From: Pseudoclavibacter sp. RFBB5
GTDB taxonomy: Bacteria; Actinomycetota; Actinomycetes; Actinomycetales; Microbacteriaceae
DNA: 64,000 nucleotides
Assembly: GCF_002931555.1 (NCBI RefSeq)
Contig: NZ_PSTZ01000007.1
Span: 744,001-808,000, forward strand
Direction of reading: 5' to 3'
Part shown: positions 31,151 through 39,202 of the stretch, one piece after another
Layout: every line of letters starts with the position of its first letter
How positions within the stretch are numbered: position 1 is the stretch's first letter
The notes under the pieces: generated by a model
Databases searched by the model: none
Told to the model about the DNA's origin: nothing
What the model saw: the letters and a program-made list of their open reading frames with translations, nothing else
Translations under genes and position numbers: made by a program

Positions 31151-32668
31151 GTGCCTTCAGAGACCCCAGACGAGACGCCCACGGCGGCGCCCGACGATGC
31201 GACCATCGCGAGCAGCGCTCCGGAGCGCATCGGCGAAGCCGACCTCGCGACGACCCTGCGGGTGCTCGAGCAGCTGTCCGCGTACGACCGCGAGGACCCG
31301 GACTTCATCGCCGTGCGACGCGCGACGGCCCAGTTCTTCAAGGACGTGAAGCGGGTGGGACGCGCCGCGAAGCGGCAGCGCATCGCGGACGCCGACAAGG
31401 CGGTCGTCGCGGCGACCGCGACCGGCGCGCCCGATCGCATCGACGACGAGACCCGCGGCATCCCGATCTCCACCTCCACGACGACCCCGAGCGCGGGCGA
31501 GCTCCTCAAGCCGCGCGCCTGCTACATCTGCAAGCAGCCCTACACGGTCGTCGATGCGTTCTACCACCAGCTCTGCCCCGACTGCGCGGCGTTCAGCCAC
31601 TCGAAGCGGGATGCACGAGCCGACCTCACGGGGAAGCGCGCGCTGCTCACGGGCGGTCGCGCGAAGATCGGCATGTACATCGCGCTGCGTCTCCTGCGCG
31701 ATGGTGCCCACACGACGATCACGACGCGCTTCCCGCGCGACGCCGTGCGCCGCTTCTCGGCGCTGCCGGACTCCGCCGAATGGATCGACCGGCTGAAGAT
31801 CGTCGGCATCGATCTCCGCGACCCGGCTCAGGTCATGGGCCTCGCAGATTCGGTCACGGCTGCCGGGCCGCTCGACATCCTCATCAACAACGCGGCGCAG
31901 ACCGTGCGTCGCTCCCCCGGCGCCTACGCGCCGCTCGTGGAGGCTGAGCTGGCGCCGCTGCCGGACGGCCCGCTCCCGGAGCTCGTGACGTTCGGGCACA
32001 CCAACGACGCGCATCCGCTCGCCCTCGCGGAGTCGGTTGCGGCGCACCCGATTCTCTCGTCGGCTGCCGGTCGAACCGCGGAGGAGCTCAGCGCCGACGC
32101 GATGGCCGCGGGCTCTTCGTCGCTCGAACGCCTCGCCGCTGGCACCGCGATCGACGCCGGCGGACTCGTGCCGGACGAGCTGCACATCAACTCCTGGACC
32201 CAGCACGTCGACCAGGTCGAGCCCATCGAGATGCTCGAAGTGCAGCTCGCCAACATGACCGCCCCGTTCCTGCTGGTCAGCAAGCTGCGTGGCGCGCTCA
32301 AGGCATCGTCGGCTCGACGCACCTACATCGTCAACGTCTCCGCGATGGAGGGCGTGTTCGGTCGTGGCTACAAGGGCCCAGGTCACCCCCACACGAACAT
32401 GGCGAAAGCCGCACTGAACATGCTCACGCGCACAAGCGCGAGGGAGATGTTCGAGAGCGATCGCATCCTCATGACCGCCGTCGACACCGGCTGGATCACC
32501 GACGAGCGACCGCACTTCACCAAGGTCCGGCTCGCCGAGGAGGGCTTCCACGCTCCGCTCGATCTCGTCGACGGAGCCGCACGCGTCTACGACCCGATCG
32601 TTCGAGGCGAGACCGGCGAGGACCTCTTCGGCGTCTTCCTGAAGGACTACAAGCCGGGCTCCTGGTAG
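31151..32668 (+). CDS. SDR-fold oxidoreductase-like protein with N-terminal zinc ribbon
   Basis: 505 residues from GTG 31151; a GTG at 31106 is possible, but TACAAT sits just before 31151. Residues 1-110 are helical and charged. A CxxC...CxxC zinc ribbon follows at C124, C127, C142 and C145. The SDR domain begins with TGGRAKIG (cofactor loop) and has ILINNAAQT and IVNVSAMEG with the usual Ser. The YxxxK motif reads TNMAK, with Thr415 where the catalytic Tyr should be and Lys419 kept. The protein may therefore bind NAD(P) without classical SDR catalysis, or use another residue. No pathway context is visible. Confidence 0.8.
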   Translation: MPSETPDETPTAAPDDATIASSAPERIGEADLATTLRVLEQLSAYDREDPDFIAVRRATAQFFKDVKRVGRAAKRQRIADADKAVVAATATGAPDRIDDETRGIPISTSTTTPSAGELLKPRACYICKQPYTVVDAFYHQLCPDCAAFSHSKRDARADLTGKRALLTGGRAKIGMYIALRLLRDGAHTTITTRFPRDAVRRFSALPDSAEWIDRLKIVGIDLRDPAQVMGLADSVTAAGPLDILINNAAQTVRRSPGAYAPLVEAELAPLPDGPLPELVTFGHTNDAHPLALAESVAAHPILSSAAGRTAEELSADAMAAGSSSLERLAAGTAIDAGGLVPDELHINSWTQHVDQVEPIEMLEVQLANMTAPFLLVSKLRGALKASSARRTYIVNVSAMEGVFGRGYKGPGHPHTNMAKAALNMLTRTSAREMFESDRILMTAVDTGWITDERPHFTKVRLAEEGFHAPLDLVDGAARVYDPIVRGETGEDLFGVFLKDYKPGSW

Positions 32669-32670
32669 CC

Positions 32671-32697
32671 GGCGGGGCTGGCGTCCACCCCGCCAGC
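32671..32697 (+). terminator. Possible weak terminator after the zinc-ribbon SDR gene
   Basis: GCTGGCG (32677-32683) and CGCCAGC (32691-32697) form a 7-bp stem with a 7-nt loop. An overlapping GGCGGGG/CCCCGCC pairing is an alternative. There is no T tract. Confidence 0.35.
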
Positions 32698-32744
32698 ACG
32701 GCCGACCACCGGAACTGCCCGCCGAGCCAGACGGACGGTGTCTG

Positions 32745-32783
32745 GACTAGAAGATCTGGCCACCCGACTAGAAGATCTGGCCA
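32745..32783. repeat. 21-bp-period tandem duplication across the SIP gene stop codon
   Basis: The 18-bp string GACTAGAAGATCTGGCCA occurs at 32745-32762 and again at 32766-32783. On the minus strand each copy encodes GQIF-stop, so the 3' end of the gene including its stop codon was duplicated just downstream. Confidence 0.9.
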
Positions 32784-33598
32784 ACCGGCTCGCGCTTCTC
32801 GCTCTGGAAGGCGTCCTCGGTCCGGCCAGCCGCCCAGTAGCCGGACAGGGAGAGCTGCGATCGATCGATGCCTCGCGCGGAGAAGTTCTTCCGCAGCCGC
32901 TTCATCTGCTCGCGCTCGCCGTGTGCGAACACCTGGACCCTCCCGTCCGGGAGTTCGAGTTCTTCGACCGCGGCTGCGAGCAGCTGACGGTCGAAACCGC
33001 CGTGCTCGCCCCGGTGGATCCAGGTGACGGTGACCCCCGTCGGCGCTTCGAGCTGGATGTGGTCCTCGTCCCCGCCAACCTCGACGAGCACTGCGCCCTT
33101 GGCGTCGTCCGGCATCGCCTCGAGCGTGCGGGCGATGGCCGGGAGGGCGGATTCGTCACCGCAGATGAGGTGCCAGTCGCTCTCGGGCAGCGGGGAGTAG
33201 GCCCCGTGCGGGGTACTTGCGACGATGACGTCGCCCGGATTGGCGTCTCGGGCCCAGGGTCCGGCCACCCCAGCGTCGCCGTGCACGACGAAGTCGACCG
33301 AGACGGTTCCGCTCGCACGGTCGATGCCGCGGACCGTGTAGGTGCGACGGACCGGCACCTGGTCGATCGGGAGCGTGGCCCGGAGCTCCTGCAGGTCGAA
33401 GGGGAGCTCGAGCTCGCCGATGCCTGCCCCGAAGTGCAGCTTCAGGTAGGTGTCGGCGTGCTCGAGATCGAAGTCGTCGAGGTCTGCGCCGGAGAAATGG
33501 ACGCGGACGAGCGAACGGCTGAGGCGCTCGGTCCGCACCACCGTCAGACGGACGGTGGGTCCGCGCTTGCGTGGCTTCTGGACGACGGCTTCGGTCAC
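32768..33598 (-). CDS. Siderophore-interacting protein (FAD-dependent ferric-siderophore reductase)
   Basis: 276 residues of the ViuB/SIP family. The FAD-binding barrel has the RTYTVRGIDRASGTVSVDFV motif (RxYTxR) near residue 85 and HGDAGVAGPWARDANPGD near 108. The NAD(P)H-binding half has LICGDESALPAIARTLE and ends with LSGYWAAGRTEDA. It reduces ferric siderophores in the cytosol to release iron. GTG 33598 has an AGGAG site. A DtxR/IdeR-like box lies 30 nt upstream, so iron repression is likely. The 3' end carries a 21-bp duplication after the stop. Confidence 0.93.
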   Translation of the reverse strand: MTEAVVQKPRKRGPTVRLTVVRTERLSRSLVRVHFSGADLDDFDLEHADTYLKLHFGAGIGELELPFDLQELRATLPIDQVPVRRTYTVRGIDRASGTVSVDFVVHGDAGVAGPWARDANPGDVIVASTPHGAYSPLPESDWHLICGDESALPAIARTLEAMPDDAKGAVLVEVGGDEDHIQLEAPTGVTVTWIHRGEHGGFDRQLLAAAVEELELPDGRVQVFAHGEREQMKRLRKNFSARGIDRSQLSLSGYWAAGRTEDAFQSEKREPVGQIF

Positions 33599-33627
33599 GT
33601 GGGGGCTCCTGACGATGGGGGCATGAG

Positions 33628-33646
33628 TTAGGACAGCCTAACAACC
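33628..33646 (-). promoter_or_regulatory. DtxR/IdeR-type iron box in front of the SIP gene
   Basis: The plus-strand sequence TTAGGACAGCCTAAC begins at 33628 and contains the palindrome TTAGG-N4-CCTAA. It matches the core of the actinobacterial iron box TTAGGTTAGSCTAACCTAA at most positions of the first 15. Its location, 30 bp upstream of an iron-siderophore reductase gene, fits repression by a DtxR/IdeR-type regulator. Confidence 0.65.
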
Positions 33647-33675
33647 CTCGCCGGGAACAGGTGATGGAACCGGGT

Positions 33676-33978
33676 TCACGACCCCTTGGCGTCGGTGGCG
33701 TCCTCCGAGCGCTTGTAGCGCGCGATCGCATCGGCGAGCTCCTCCAGGAATACGTCGACCTCCTGCGCCGAGTATCCGCGCTCATAGACGCGCGAGGTGA
33801 ACTTCACCGCCTCGACTTCATGGGCTCCCGCGATCTGGGCTTCCTCCGGGTGGCCGCTCTCGAACGCCTCCAGCGTCGCCGCTGCCTGGTCGAGAAACTG
33901 GTCGACCTCCTGCACGTCGTAGCAGCCGTCGAACTTCAGCGCGTTGAACCGCTTGGTGCGTACGTCTTCACTTCGCAC
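33676..33978 (-). CDS. Small DivIVA-domain protein
   Basis: 100 residues with two DivIVA-like half-motifs: RTKRFNALKFDGCYDVQEVDQFLD near the start and KFTSRVYERGYSAQEVDVFLEEL near residue 60. The repeats are of the type that begins DivIVA/Wag31 N-domains. It lacks the long coiled coil of full DivIVA, so it may bind partners or membranes at poles or septa without forming filaments. I chose GTG 33978, which has a strong AGGAGG site 7 nt upstream, over the frame start at 34014. A terminator-like hairpin lies just upstream. Confidence 0.85.
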   Translation of the reverse strand: MRSEDVRTKRFNALKFDGCYDVQEVDQFLDQAAATLEAFESGHPEEAQIAGAHEVEAVKFTSRVYERGYSAQEVDVFLEELADAIARYKRSEDATDAKGS

Positions 33979-34006
33979 GTTGGACCTCCTGTGTCTCATG
34001 TGAAAA

Positions 34007-34029
34007 CCGGACAAGGTGCGCTTGTCCGG
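34007..34029 (-). terminator. Terminator-like hairpin in the leader of the DivIVA-domain gene
   Basis: CCGGACAAG (34007-34015) and CTTGTCCGG (34021-34029) form a perfect 9-bp stem with a 5-nt loop. On the minus strand it is followed by TTTTCA. It lies 28 nt upstream of GTG 33978, and no minus-strand gene ends there. It could attenuate the divIVA transcript or stop antisense transcription. Confidence 0.6.
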
Positions 34030-34191
34030 TGCACGACAATTCTACGGAACTCCATGCGGAATCACACATCGACGCCCGATCGTCACCAAGTGCTCACGTT
34101 GGCCACCACCACGATGCCCGACGTTCCCCACGTGTTCACCGGCACGGCGACGACGCGCACAACAATCACGTTCTTCACGGCTTGGTCCCGC

Positions 34192-34197
34192 TAGCGT
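34192..34197 (+). promoter_or_regulatory. Possible -10 element (TAGCGT) for the TPM-domain gene
   Basis: TAGCGT lies 38 nt upstream of GTG 34236, which leaves a short leader with an AGAAAGGGG ribosome site. Support is only the hexamer and its position. Confidence 0.3.
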
Positions 34198-34235
34198 TAC
34201 GAGCGAGGCCGCTGACCGGCCAGAAAGGGGTCTCC

Positions 34236-36326
34236 GTGCGTCGTGCGCTCTCTCTGCTCGGCATCGCTGCCGTTGCACTCCTCGGGACGAGTGCACCAGC
34301 ATCCGCCGAGGTCTCTCCGATCACTTCCGCTGCCATCGCGCCAGCGACAAGCCCAGGGGCCCCCGACGGGCACATCTTCGACCCCGACGGGGTCGTCACG
34401 GGTGAGACCGCCGACATCGAGCAGGCGATCTCCGCGCTCGAGGCAGACACCGACTTCACCATGTACTTCGCGATCGTCGATCGATTCTCGAACCCGAGTG
34501 AGGGGTTCGACTGGGCGAGCGAGTTCGCGTCCGTCAACGACCTCGGCTCTGAGGCGGTCATCCTCTATGTCGGCGTCGATCAGCTCGACTTCGGGCTCAA
34601 CACCGACAGCACCTTCCCTCTCGGAGACGGGGCGCTCCGCGACATCGAGACGCAGTCCATCGCACCCAACCTCGATGCTGGCGACTACGGCCAAGCCGCC
34701 GTCTCTGCCGCCGACTCCCTCCGCCAGGAGCTGACAGGGGCAGGAAGTGGGTCGGCCGGAGCCGCCCCGAGCATCGATGCGGGGCCGATCTTCCTCTTCG
34801 CGGGCGGATTCATCGTCGTCGTGGCCCTCATCATCCTGGTCGTCGTCCTGATGGCCCGGCGCAAGAAGAAGCAGGGACAGCGGGCAACCCAGGCTCAGCG
34901 CACGGCGCAGCTCGAGCAGCTGGCGCAGCGCGCAGCAGGCGAGCTCGTCAGGGTCGACAACCTCGTGACCGCCGCCGACCAGGAAGTGAGCTTCGCCGAG
35001 GCGCAGTTCGGTCAGGAGCCGGTCGCCGAGTACCGGGCGGCCGTGGCGGATGCGCGCGAGCAGCTGCGACGAGCGTTCGACGTTCAGGGGCAGTACCTCG
35101 ACGCGACCCCGGAGCCGGAGCCCGCCAAGATCCAGATGAACGAGGCCATCCTGGGTTTCGCGAACCAGGCCGAGCAGCGCGTCGCCGAGCAGGCCGCGCG
35201 CTTCGAGAAGCTGCGGGACATGGAACGCAACGCGCCGGAACTGCTCAGGCAGGTGCGCGGCGAGCTCGACCGGCTGGAAGGCCAGATGCAGGGTGCCGAG
35301 TCGCAGCTGACAGCCTTGCGTGCCCGGTATAGCGCACAGGCGCTCTCGACCGTCGACGATTCCACGCAGCACGCGAGGGAGCTGCTCGCGTTGGCCCGCA
35401 CGGAGACGGAGAACGCGGACGGCGGTCTTCGTGAGGGCCGGACCGGGCCCGCGGCCGTCGACATCAGTGACGCGCAGCTCGCGCTCGCACGGGTGAGCTC
35501 GGTGCTCGGCTCGATCGGCGCCGCAGCGAGCGACCTGGAGAACGCGGAGCAGCTCATCCGCCAGGAGATCGGGGAGCTGGAGTCCGGGCTCGCGCGCAGC
35601 TCCCAGCTCGTCCAGCAGGCGTCGCTGCAGCCCGACGTCGCCGCTGCGGCGGCGGCGGCTCAGACTGCGGCCCACGAGGCCATCGGCCGTGCCCGCTCCG
35701 GCGGGACGGCAGCGGCCGATCCCCTCCGGACCCTCGGCGCTCTCCGCGAGGCCGACGAGGCGCTCGACACCGCCATCGCATCGCTGCTGCAGGAGCATGA
35801 GCGCCTCGCCGGTCTGCGTCGCCAGCTCGACGTCGCGCTGGCACAAGCCCGCTCCGCGGTCACGGGCGGGCTCCAGTTCATCGACGGACGACGAGGGGCC
35901 GTCGAGAGCGAACCCCGCGCGCGCATCCAGCAGGCCGAGACCGAGCTCCGAACGGCGGAGCAGCTCGCCGCGACGCAGCCCGAAGAGGCGATGCAGCGGG
36001 CTAAGAGCGCGATCAGCCTCGCAGAACGGGCGACCGAGCAGGCCAGGAGCCAGGTGCAGATGCAGCGCAGCGGCTACGAGCAGAGCTGGGGCATGTCGTC
36101 TGGCGTCAACTCGAACAGCAACTTCAACTCGGGGCTCCTGGGCGGAATCCTCGGCGGCCTCATCAGCAACAGCGGCTCCTCGAGTCGCAGCTCCTGGGGA
36201 GGCGGAAGCTCCTGGGGAGGCGGCTCGAGCCGCCGCTCAGGCGGCTCCTCCGGGTTCAGGTCGTCCGGGGGCTTCCGCTCCTCAGGCGGCGGCTTCCGCT
36301 CCTCGGGCGGCGGCCGACGGCGCTGA
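34236..36326 (+). CDS. TPM-domain membrane protein with long coiled coil and Gly/Ser-rich tail
   Basis: 696 residues from GTG 34236 (AGAAAGGGG site). A signal peptide ends near APASAEVSP. A TPM domain follows (about 40-165; HIFDPDGVVTGETADIEQAIS, then EAVILYVGVDQLDFGLNTDS). A membrane span lies near 185-205 (LFAGGFIVVVALIILVVVLMA). About 400 residues of Ala/Gln/Glu-rich coiled coil come after it, and the tail is Ser/Gly/Arg/Phe-rich with repeats of RSSGGGF. The layout matches actinobacterial YgcG/TPM proteins. It lies 88 nt upstream of pspA and is probably co-transcribed, suggesting an envelope-stress role. The TPM domain is extracytoplasmic and the coiled coil cytoplasmic. Confidence 0.87.
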   Translation: MRRALSLLGIAAVALLGTSAPASAEVSPITSAAIAPATSPGAPDGHIFDPDGVVTGETADIEQAISALEADTDFTMYFAIVDRFSNPSEGFDWASEFASVNDLGSEAVILYVGVDQLDFGLNTDSTFPLGDGALRDIETQSIAPNLDAGDYGQAAVSAADSLRQELTGAGSGSAGAAPSIDAGPIFLFAGGFIVVVALIILVVVLMARRKKKQGQRATQAQRTAQLEQLAQRAAGELVRVDNLVTAADQEVSFAEAQFGQEPVAEYRAAVADAREQLRRAFDVQGQYLDATPEPEPAKIQMNEAILGFANQAEQRVAEQAARFEKLRDMERNAPELLRQVRGELDRLEGQMQGAESQLTALRARYSAQALSTVDDSTQHARELLALARTETENADGGLREGRTGPAAVDISDAQLALARVSSVLGSIGAAASDLENAEQLIRQEIGELESGLARSSQLVQQASLQPDVAAAAAAAQTAAHEAIGRARSGGTAAADPLRTLGALREADEALDTAIASLLQEHERLAGLRRQLDVALAQARSAVTGGLQFIDGRRGAVESEPRARIQQAETELRTAEQLAATQPEEAMQRAKSAISLAERATEQARSQVQMQRSGYEQSWGMSSGVNSNSNFNSGLLGGILGGLISNSGSSSRSSWGGGSSWGGGSSRRSGGSSGFRSSGGFRSSGGGFRSSGGGRRR

Positions 36327-36414
36327 CGCCGCTCCCGGGAGCACACAGCCTGCAACACACCACTTCACAGCACTGCCATCCACCAGGAACCGACCAGCAA
36401 GAAGGAAGCACTCG

Positions 36415-37170
36415 ATGTCCAACAAGCAGTCCATCTTCGGACGAATCAGCCAGCTCGTCCGCGCGAACATCAACTCGCTCATCGACAATGCGGAAGACCC
36501 GCAGCTCATGATCGACCAGCTCATCCGCGACTTCACCGCGAACATCAAGGAAGCCGAGTCGGCCATCGCGCAGACCATCGGCCAGCTGCGCATGCTGGAG
36601 GATGACTACCGCGAGGACGTGCAGGCTGCGTCGGAGTGGGGCAACAAGGCGCTCGCCGCGAGCCGAAAGGCCGACGAGCTCCGAGCCGCGAACGATGAGG
36701 TCGACGCGCAGAAGTTCGACAACCTCGCCAAGGTCGCGCTCTCGCGCCAGATCGAGTCCGAGACCGAGGCGCGCACTGCCGAACCGCAGATCCGCGCCCA
36801 GACGCAGGTCGTCGACCAGCTGAAGGGCGGCCTCGAGGGGATGCGCGAGAAGCTGCGTCAGCTCGGCGCCAAGCGCGATCAGCTCGCCGCTCGCGCCAAG
36901 ACGGCCGAGGCGCAGCAGAAGGTCAACGAAGCCCTCGGCAGCATCAACGTCATGGACCCGACCAGCGACCTCGGCCGCTTCGAGGAGAAGGTGCGCCGCC
37001 AGGAGGCGCTCGTCCGCGGCCAGCAGGAGCTGCAGACCTCCAGCCTCGACTCGCAGTTCAACCAGCTCGAGGACCTCGGCAAGCTGACCGAGGTCGAGGC
37101 TCGCCTCGCCGCGCTCAAGCAGGGGCAGCGCTCCCCCGCCGCCATCGACGCCCCGGAGCAGAGCTTCTAG
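36415..37170 (+). CDS. pspA: PspA/IM30 family protein
   Basis: 251 residues, nearly all alpha-helical. The N-terminal FGRISQLVRANINSLIDNAEDPQLMIDQLI is the membrane-binding amphipathic helix plus the start of the coiled coil, diagnostic for PspA/Vipp1. Such ESCRT-III-like proteins protect the membrane under envelope stress. It has a GAAGGAA site and its own terminator. It sits behind the TPM-domain gene, without the pspB/pspC or clgR/rv2743c partners seen in E. coli and Mycobacterium. Confidence 0.93.
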   Translation: MSNKQSIFGRISQLVRANINSLIDNAEDPQLMIDQLIRDFTANIKEAESAIAQTIGQLRMLEDDYREDVQAASEWGNKALAASRKADELRAANDEVDAQKFDNLAKVALSRQIESETEARTAEPQIRAQTQVVDQLKGGLEGMREKLRQLGAKRDQLAARAKTAEAQQKVNEALGSINVMDPTSDLGRFEEKVRRQEALVRGQQELQTSSLDSQFNQLEDLGKLTEVEARLAALKQGQRSPAAIDAPEQSF

Positions 37171-37190
37171 ACCTCGAAACCGGCAGTGTT

Positions 37191-37231
37191 CGCCGCTGAG
37201 ACCCGTCGCACACGGTCGGGTCTCAGCGGCG
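37191..37231 (+). terminator. Rho-independent terminator after pspA
   Basis: A perfect 15-bp inverted repeat (37191-37205 and 37217-37231) with an 11-nt loop, followed by TCCTTCTCC. It lies 20 nt after the stop codon. Confidence 0.85.
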
Positions 37232-37286
37232 TCCTTCTCCCCCAGCCTTTCCGCGGCACCACAATCAGCGTACGAAGGTCGTCACC

Positions 37287-37682
37287 ATGAACCCCCTCAA
37301 GAGCCTGTTCCTCGACTCGCCGATCTCGCGACTCGGCTACCACGCAGCGACCGCCGTCGGTCTCGTCGTCGGAGTCCCGCTCTCGACGGGCCGCGTGGAA
37401 GTGCACGACGGGCTCATCGTCTGTCGCGGCCTCCCGAAGTGGGCCTTCCGCCGAGGAGGGACCTGTGTCGGCCGTGTCTATCTGACGCGCGACGTCGTCG
37501 GCGAGCGGGTGTTCCGTCACGAACGCGTGCACGTCGAGCAGTGGAAGCGCTACGGCTTCCTGTTCCCGCCCCTCTACTGGCTCGCGGGTTTCGACCCGCT
37601 CAAGAACCGCTTCGAGATCGAAGCCGGCCTGGAAGACGGCAACTACCTGCCGCCACGCCGGCGTCCAGCCCCGCGCGGCTGA
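37287..37682 (+). CDS. Small conserved actinobacterial protein with HExxH motif
   Basis: 131 residues. A hydrophobic patch lies near 17-35. The centre has RHERVHVEQWKRYGFLFPPLY, which includes HERVH (an HExxH zinc-binding pattern near residue 78), and the C-terminus has FDPLKNRFEIEAGLEDG with a downstream Glu that could be a third ligand. Similar proteins occur across Microbacteriaceae with unreliable names such as Fe-S oxidoreductase; no iron-sulfur motif is visible here. It might be a minimal zincin-like hydrolase, but that is unproved. It lies downstream of the pspA terminator. Confidence 0.7.
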   Translation: MNPLKSLFLDSPISRLGYHAATAVGLVVGVPLSTGRVEVHDGLIVCRGLPKWAFRRGGTCVGRVYLTRDVVGERVFRHERVHVEQWKRYGFLFPPLYWLAGFDPLKNRFEIEAGLEDGNYLPPRRRPAPRG

Positions 37683-37704
37683 CCGGACGCGAGCACGTCG
37701 CCGC

Positions 37705-39156
37705 TCACCACGTAGGCGGGTGCCGCCTCGGCCAGTCCAGCTCCCGCTCGAGCTCGTTCGAGAGTCGAAGCAGCGTCACGTCGTCCCCGGGGCGCCCGAT
37801 GGCCTGCACGCCGACCGGTAGACCGCGCGCTGACCCCGTCGGCATCGTGATCGCCGGCAGCCCGGTCACGTTCACGTACGAGGTGTACGGGGTGAACTGG
37901 CACTGCTGCTCGAAGTTCCGCTCGCCGTCCTCCGCATCGAACCATCCCGGCGGCCTCGGGGTCATCGCCAGGGTCGGGGTCAGCACGACGTCGAACTCCG
38001 AGTACTGGGCGATCATGCTGCGCTCGAACGCACCGAGGGACGCGAGCGAGGCGGCCAGGTCCGCCGCCGACTTCGTCCTCCCGACGCCGACCAGCCAGCG
38101 TGTCAACGGCTCAAGCGCAGCAAGCGCTTCCCCCTCGAGCGGGATGGTGGATGCTCCCGCTTGCCAGACCGTGCGGAACGCCTCGAAGTACTCGGGCGCA
38201 TCCACCGGGGTCGCCGGCACGAGCTGGTGCCCGAGCCGGACGAGGTGCTCCTTGGTCGCCTCGAAGACCTCGGCGACGCCATCGTCGAGGTCGATGGCGT
38301 AGGTGGTCGACCACGGCGACCACGTGGTGAAGCCGATGCGGAGTCTCCGGACGGGCGCCTCCAGCGCGTCGACGTAGGACCGCTCTCCCGCCGGGGCCGT
38401 CAGCGCGCTCCGGTCAGCCTGGCCCCCGTCGGCGCGGCGGGCGATCATGCCGTCGAGCAGCAGCGCTGCATCCGCTGTTGTCCTCGCGAGCGGCCCGGCG
38501 ACGGGCAGTCCGGCCAGCGATCCGACGCCGGACCCGTCTGGCACACGACCCCGACTCGGCTTGAGGCCGACGAGACCGCAGGCCGCGGCGGGGATGCGGA
38601 TGGAGCCGCCACCGTCGGAGCCCGGCGCGAAGGGCAGCAGCCCCGCCGCGACCGCCGCGGCGGCTCCACCCGAGGAGCCGCCGGCACCGAGCCCGGACCC
38701 CCATGGGGTGACGGCCGGGGCGGCGACCGCATTCTCGGTGTACGCGGGAAGCCCGAACTCTGGAGTGTTCGTCTTGCCCAGACTGATGCCGCCCGCCGCA
38801 TCCATCGTCTCGACCAGTGCCGAGCTCGCCTCAGGCACGTGGCCGGCGAAGGCTCGAGAGCCGAACGTCGTCGGCACGCCAGCACGTGCCTCGAGGTCCT
38901 TGTCCGCGAACGGCATGCCCCAGAGCGGGGCTGAGCGCCTGTCGGCGCGCTGCGAGCGAGCCTCGGGATCCTGCTCGAGCTGACGCGCCCGGTCGAGTGC
39001 GCGTTCGCGCGTCACGGTGATGAACGCGCCCGACCTGCCAGCATCGGCGTCGATCCTCGCGAGGTAGGCGCTCACGAGGTCGACGGGCGAGAGGTCGCCA
39101 GCGGCGATCAGCTCGCGTTGCCGCATGGCACCGAGTTCGTGCAGCGGTTCGCTCAT
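37705..39156 (-). CDS. Amidase (amidase-signature family)
   Basis: 483 residues from ATG 39156 (GAAAGGCG site). The amidase-signature Ser/Lys catalytic set is present: PLWGMPFADKDLEARAG (Lys), the glycine/serine-rich GSGLGAGGSSGGAAAAVAAG, and APGSDGGGSIRIPAAACGLVGLKPS (Ser nucleophile region). It resembles GatA-like and short-chain amide hydrolases, but no gatB/gatC is nearby, so it is probably a catabolic amidase. It is convergent with the HExxH gene. The substrate is unknown. Confidence 0.9.
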   Translation of the reverse strand: MSEPLHELGAMRQRELIAAGDLSPVDLVSAYLARIDADAGRSGAFITVTRERALDRARQLEQDPEARSQRADRRSAPLWGMPFADKDLEARAGVPTTFGSRAFAGHVPEASSALVETMDAAGGISLGKTNTPEFGLPAYTENAVAAPAVTPWGSGLGAGGSSGGAAAAVAAGLLPFAPGSDGGGSIRIPAAACGLVGLKPSRGRVPDGSGVGSLAGLPVAGPLARTTADAALLLDGMIARRADGGQADRSALTAPAGERSYVDALEAPVRRLRIGFTTWSPWSTTYAIDLDDGVAEVFEATKEHLVRLGHQLVPATPVDAPEYFEAFRTVWQAGASTIPLEGEALAALEPLTRWLVGVGRTKSAADLAASLASLGAFERSMIAQYSEFDVVLTPTLAMTPRPPGWFDAEDGERNFEQQCQFTPYTSYVNVTGLPAITMPTGSARGLPVGVQAIGRPGDDVTLLRLSNELERELDWPRRHPPTW

Positions 39157-39202
39157 GGTGCGCCTTTCGAGGAACGGGCACGTCGCGCCCTGGCGGGAAG
39201 AG

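Noticed and set aside
37287-37682. Annotation of the HExxH protein as an Fe-S oxidoreductase
   Set aside because: There is no Cys cluster for an iron-sulfur centre; only a possible zinc motif is present.
37705-39156. Amidase as GatA of the tRNA-dependent amidotransferase
   Set aside because: No gatB or gatC nearby, and the sequence outside the amidase signature does not look like GatA.
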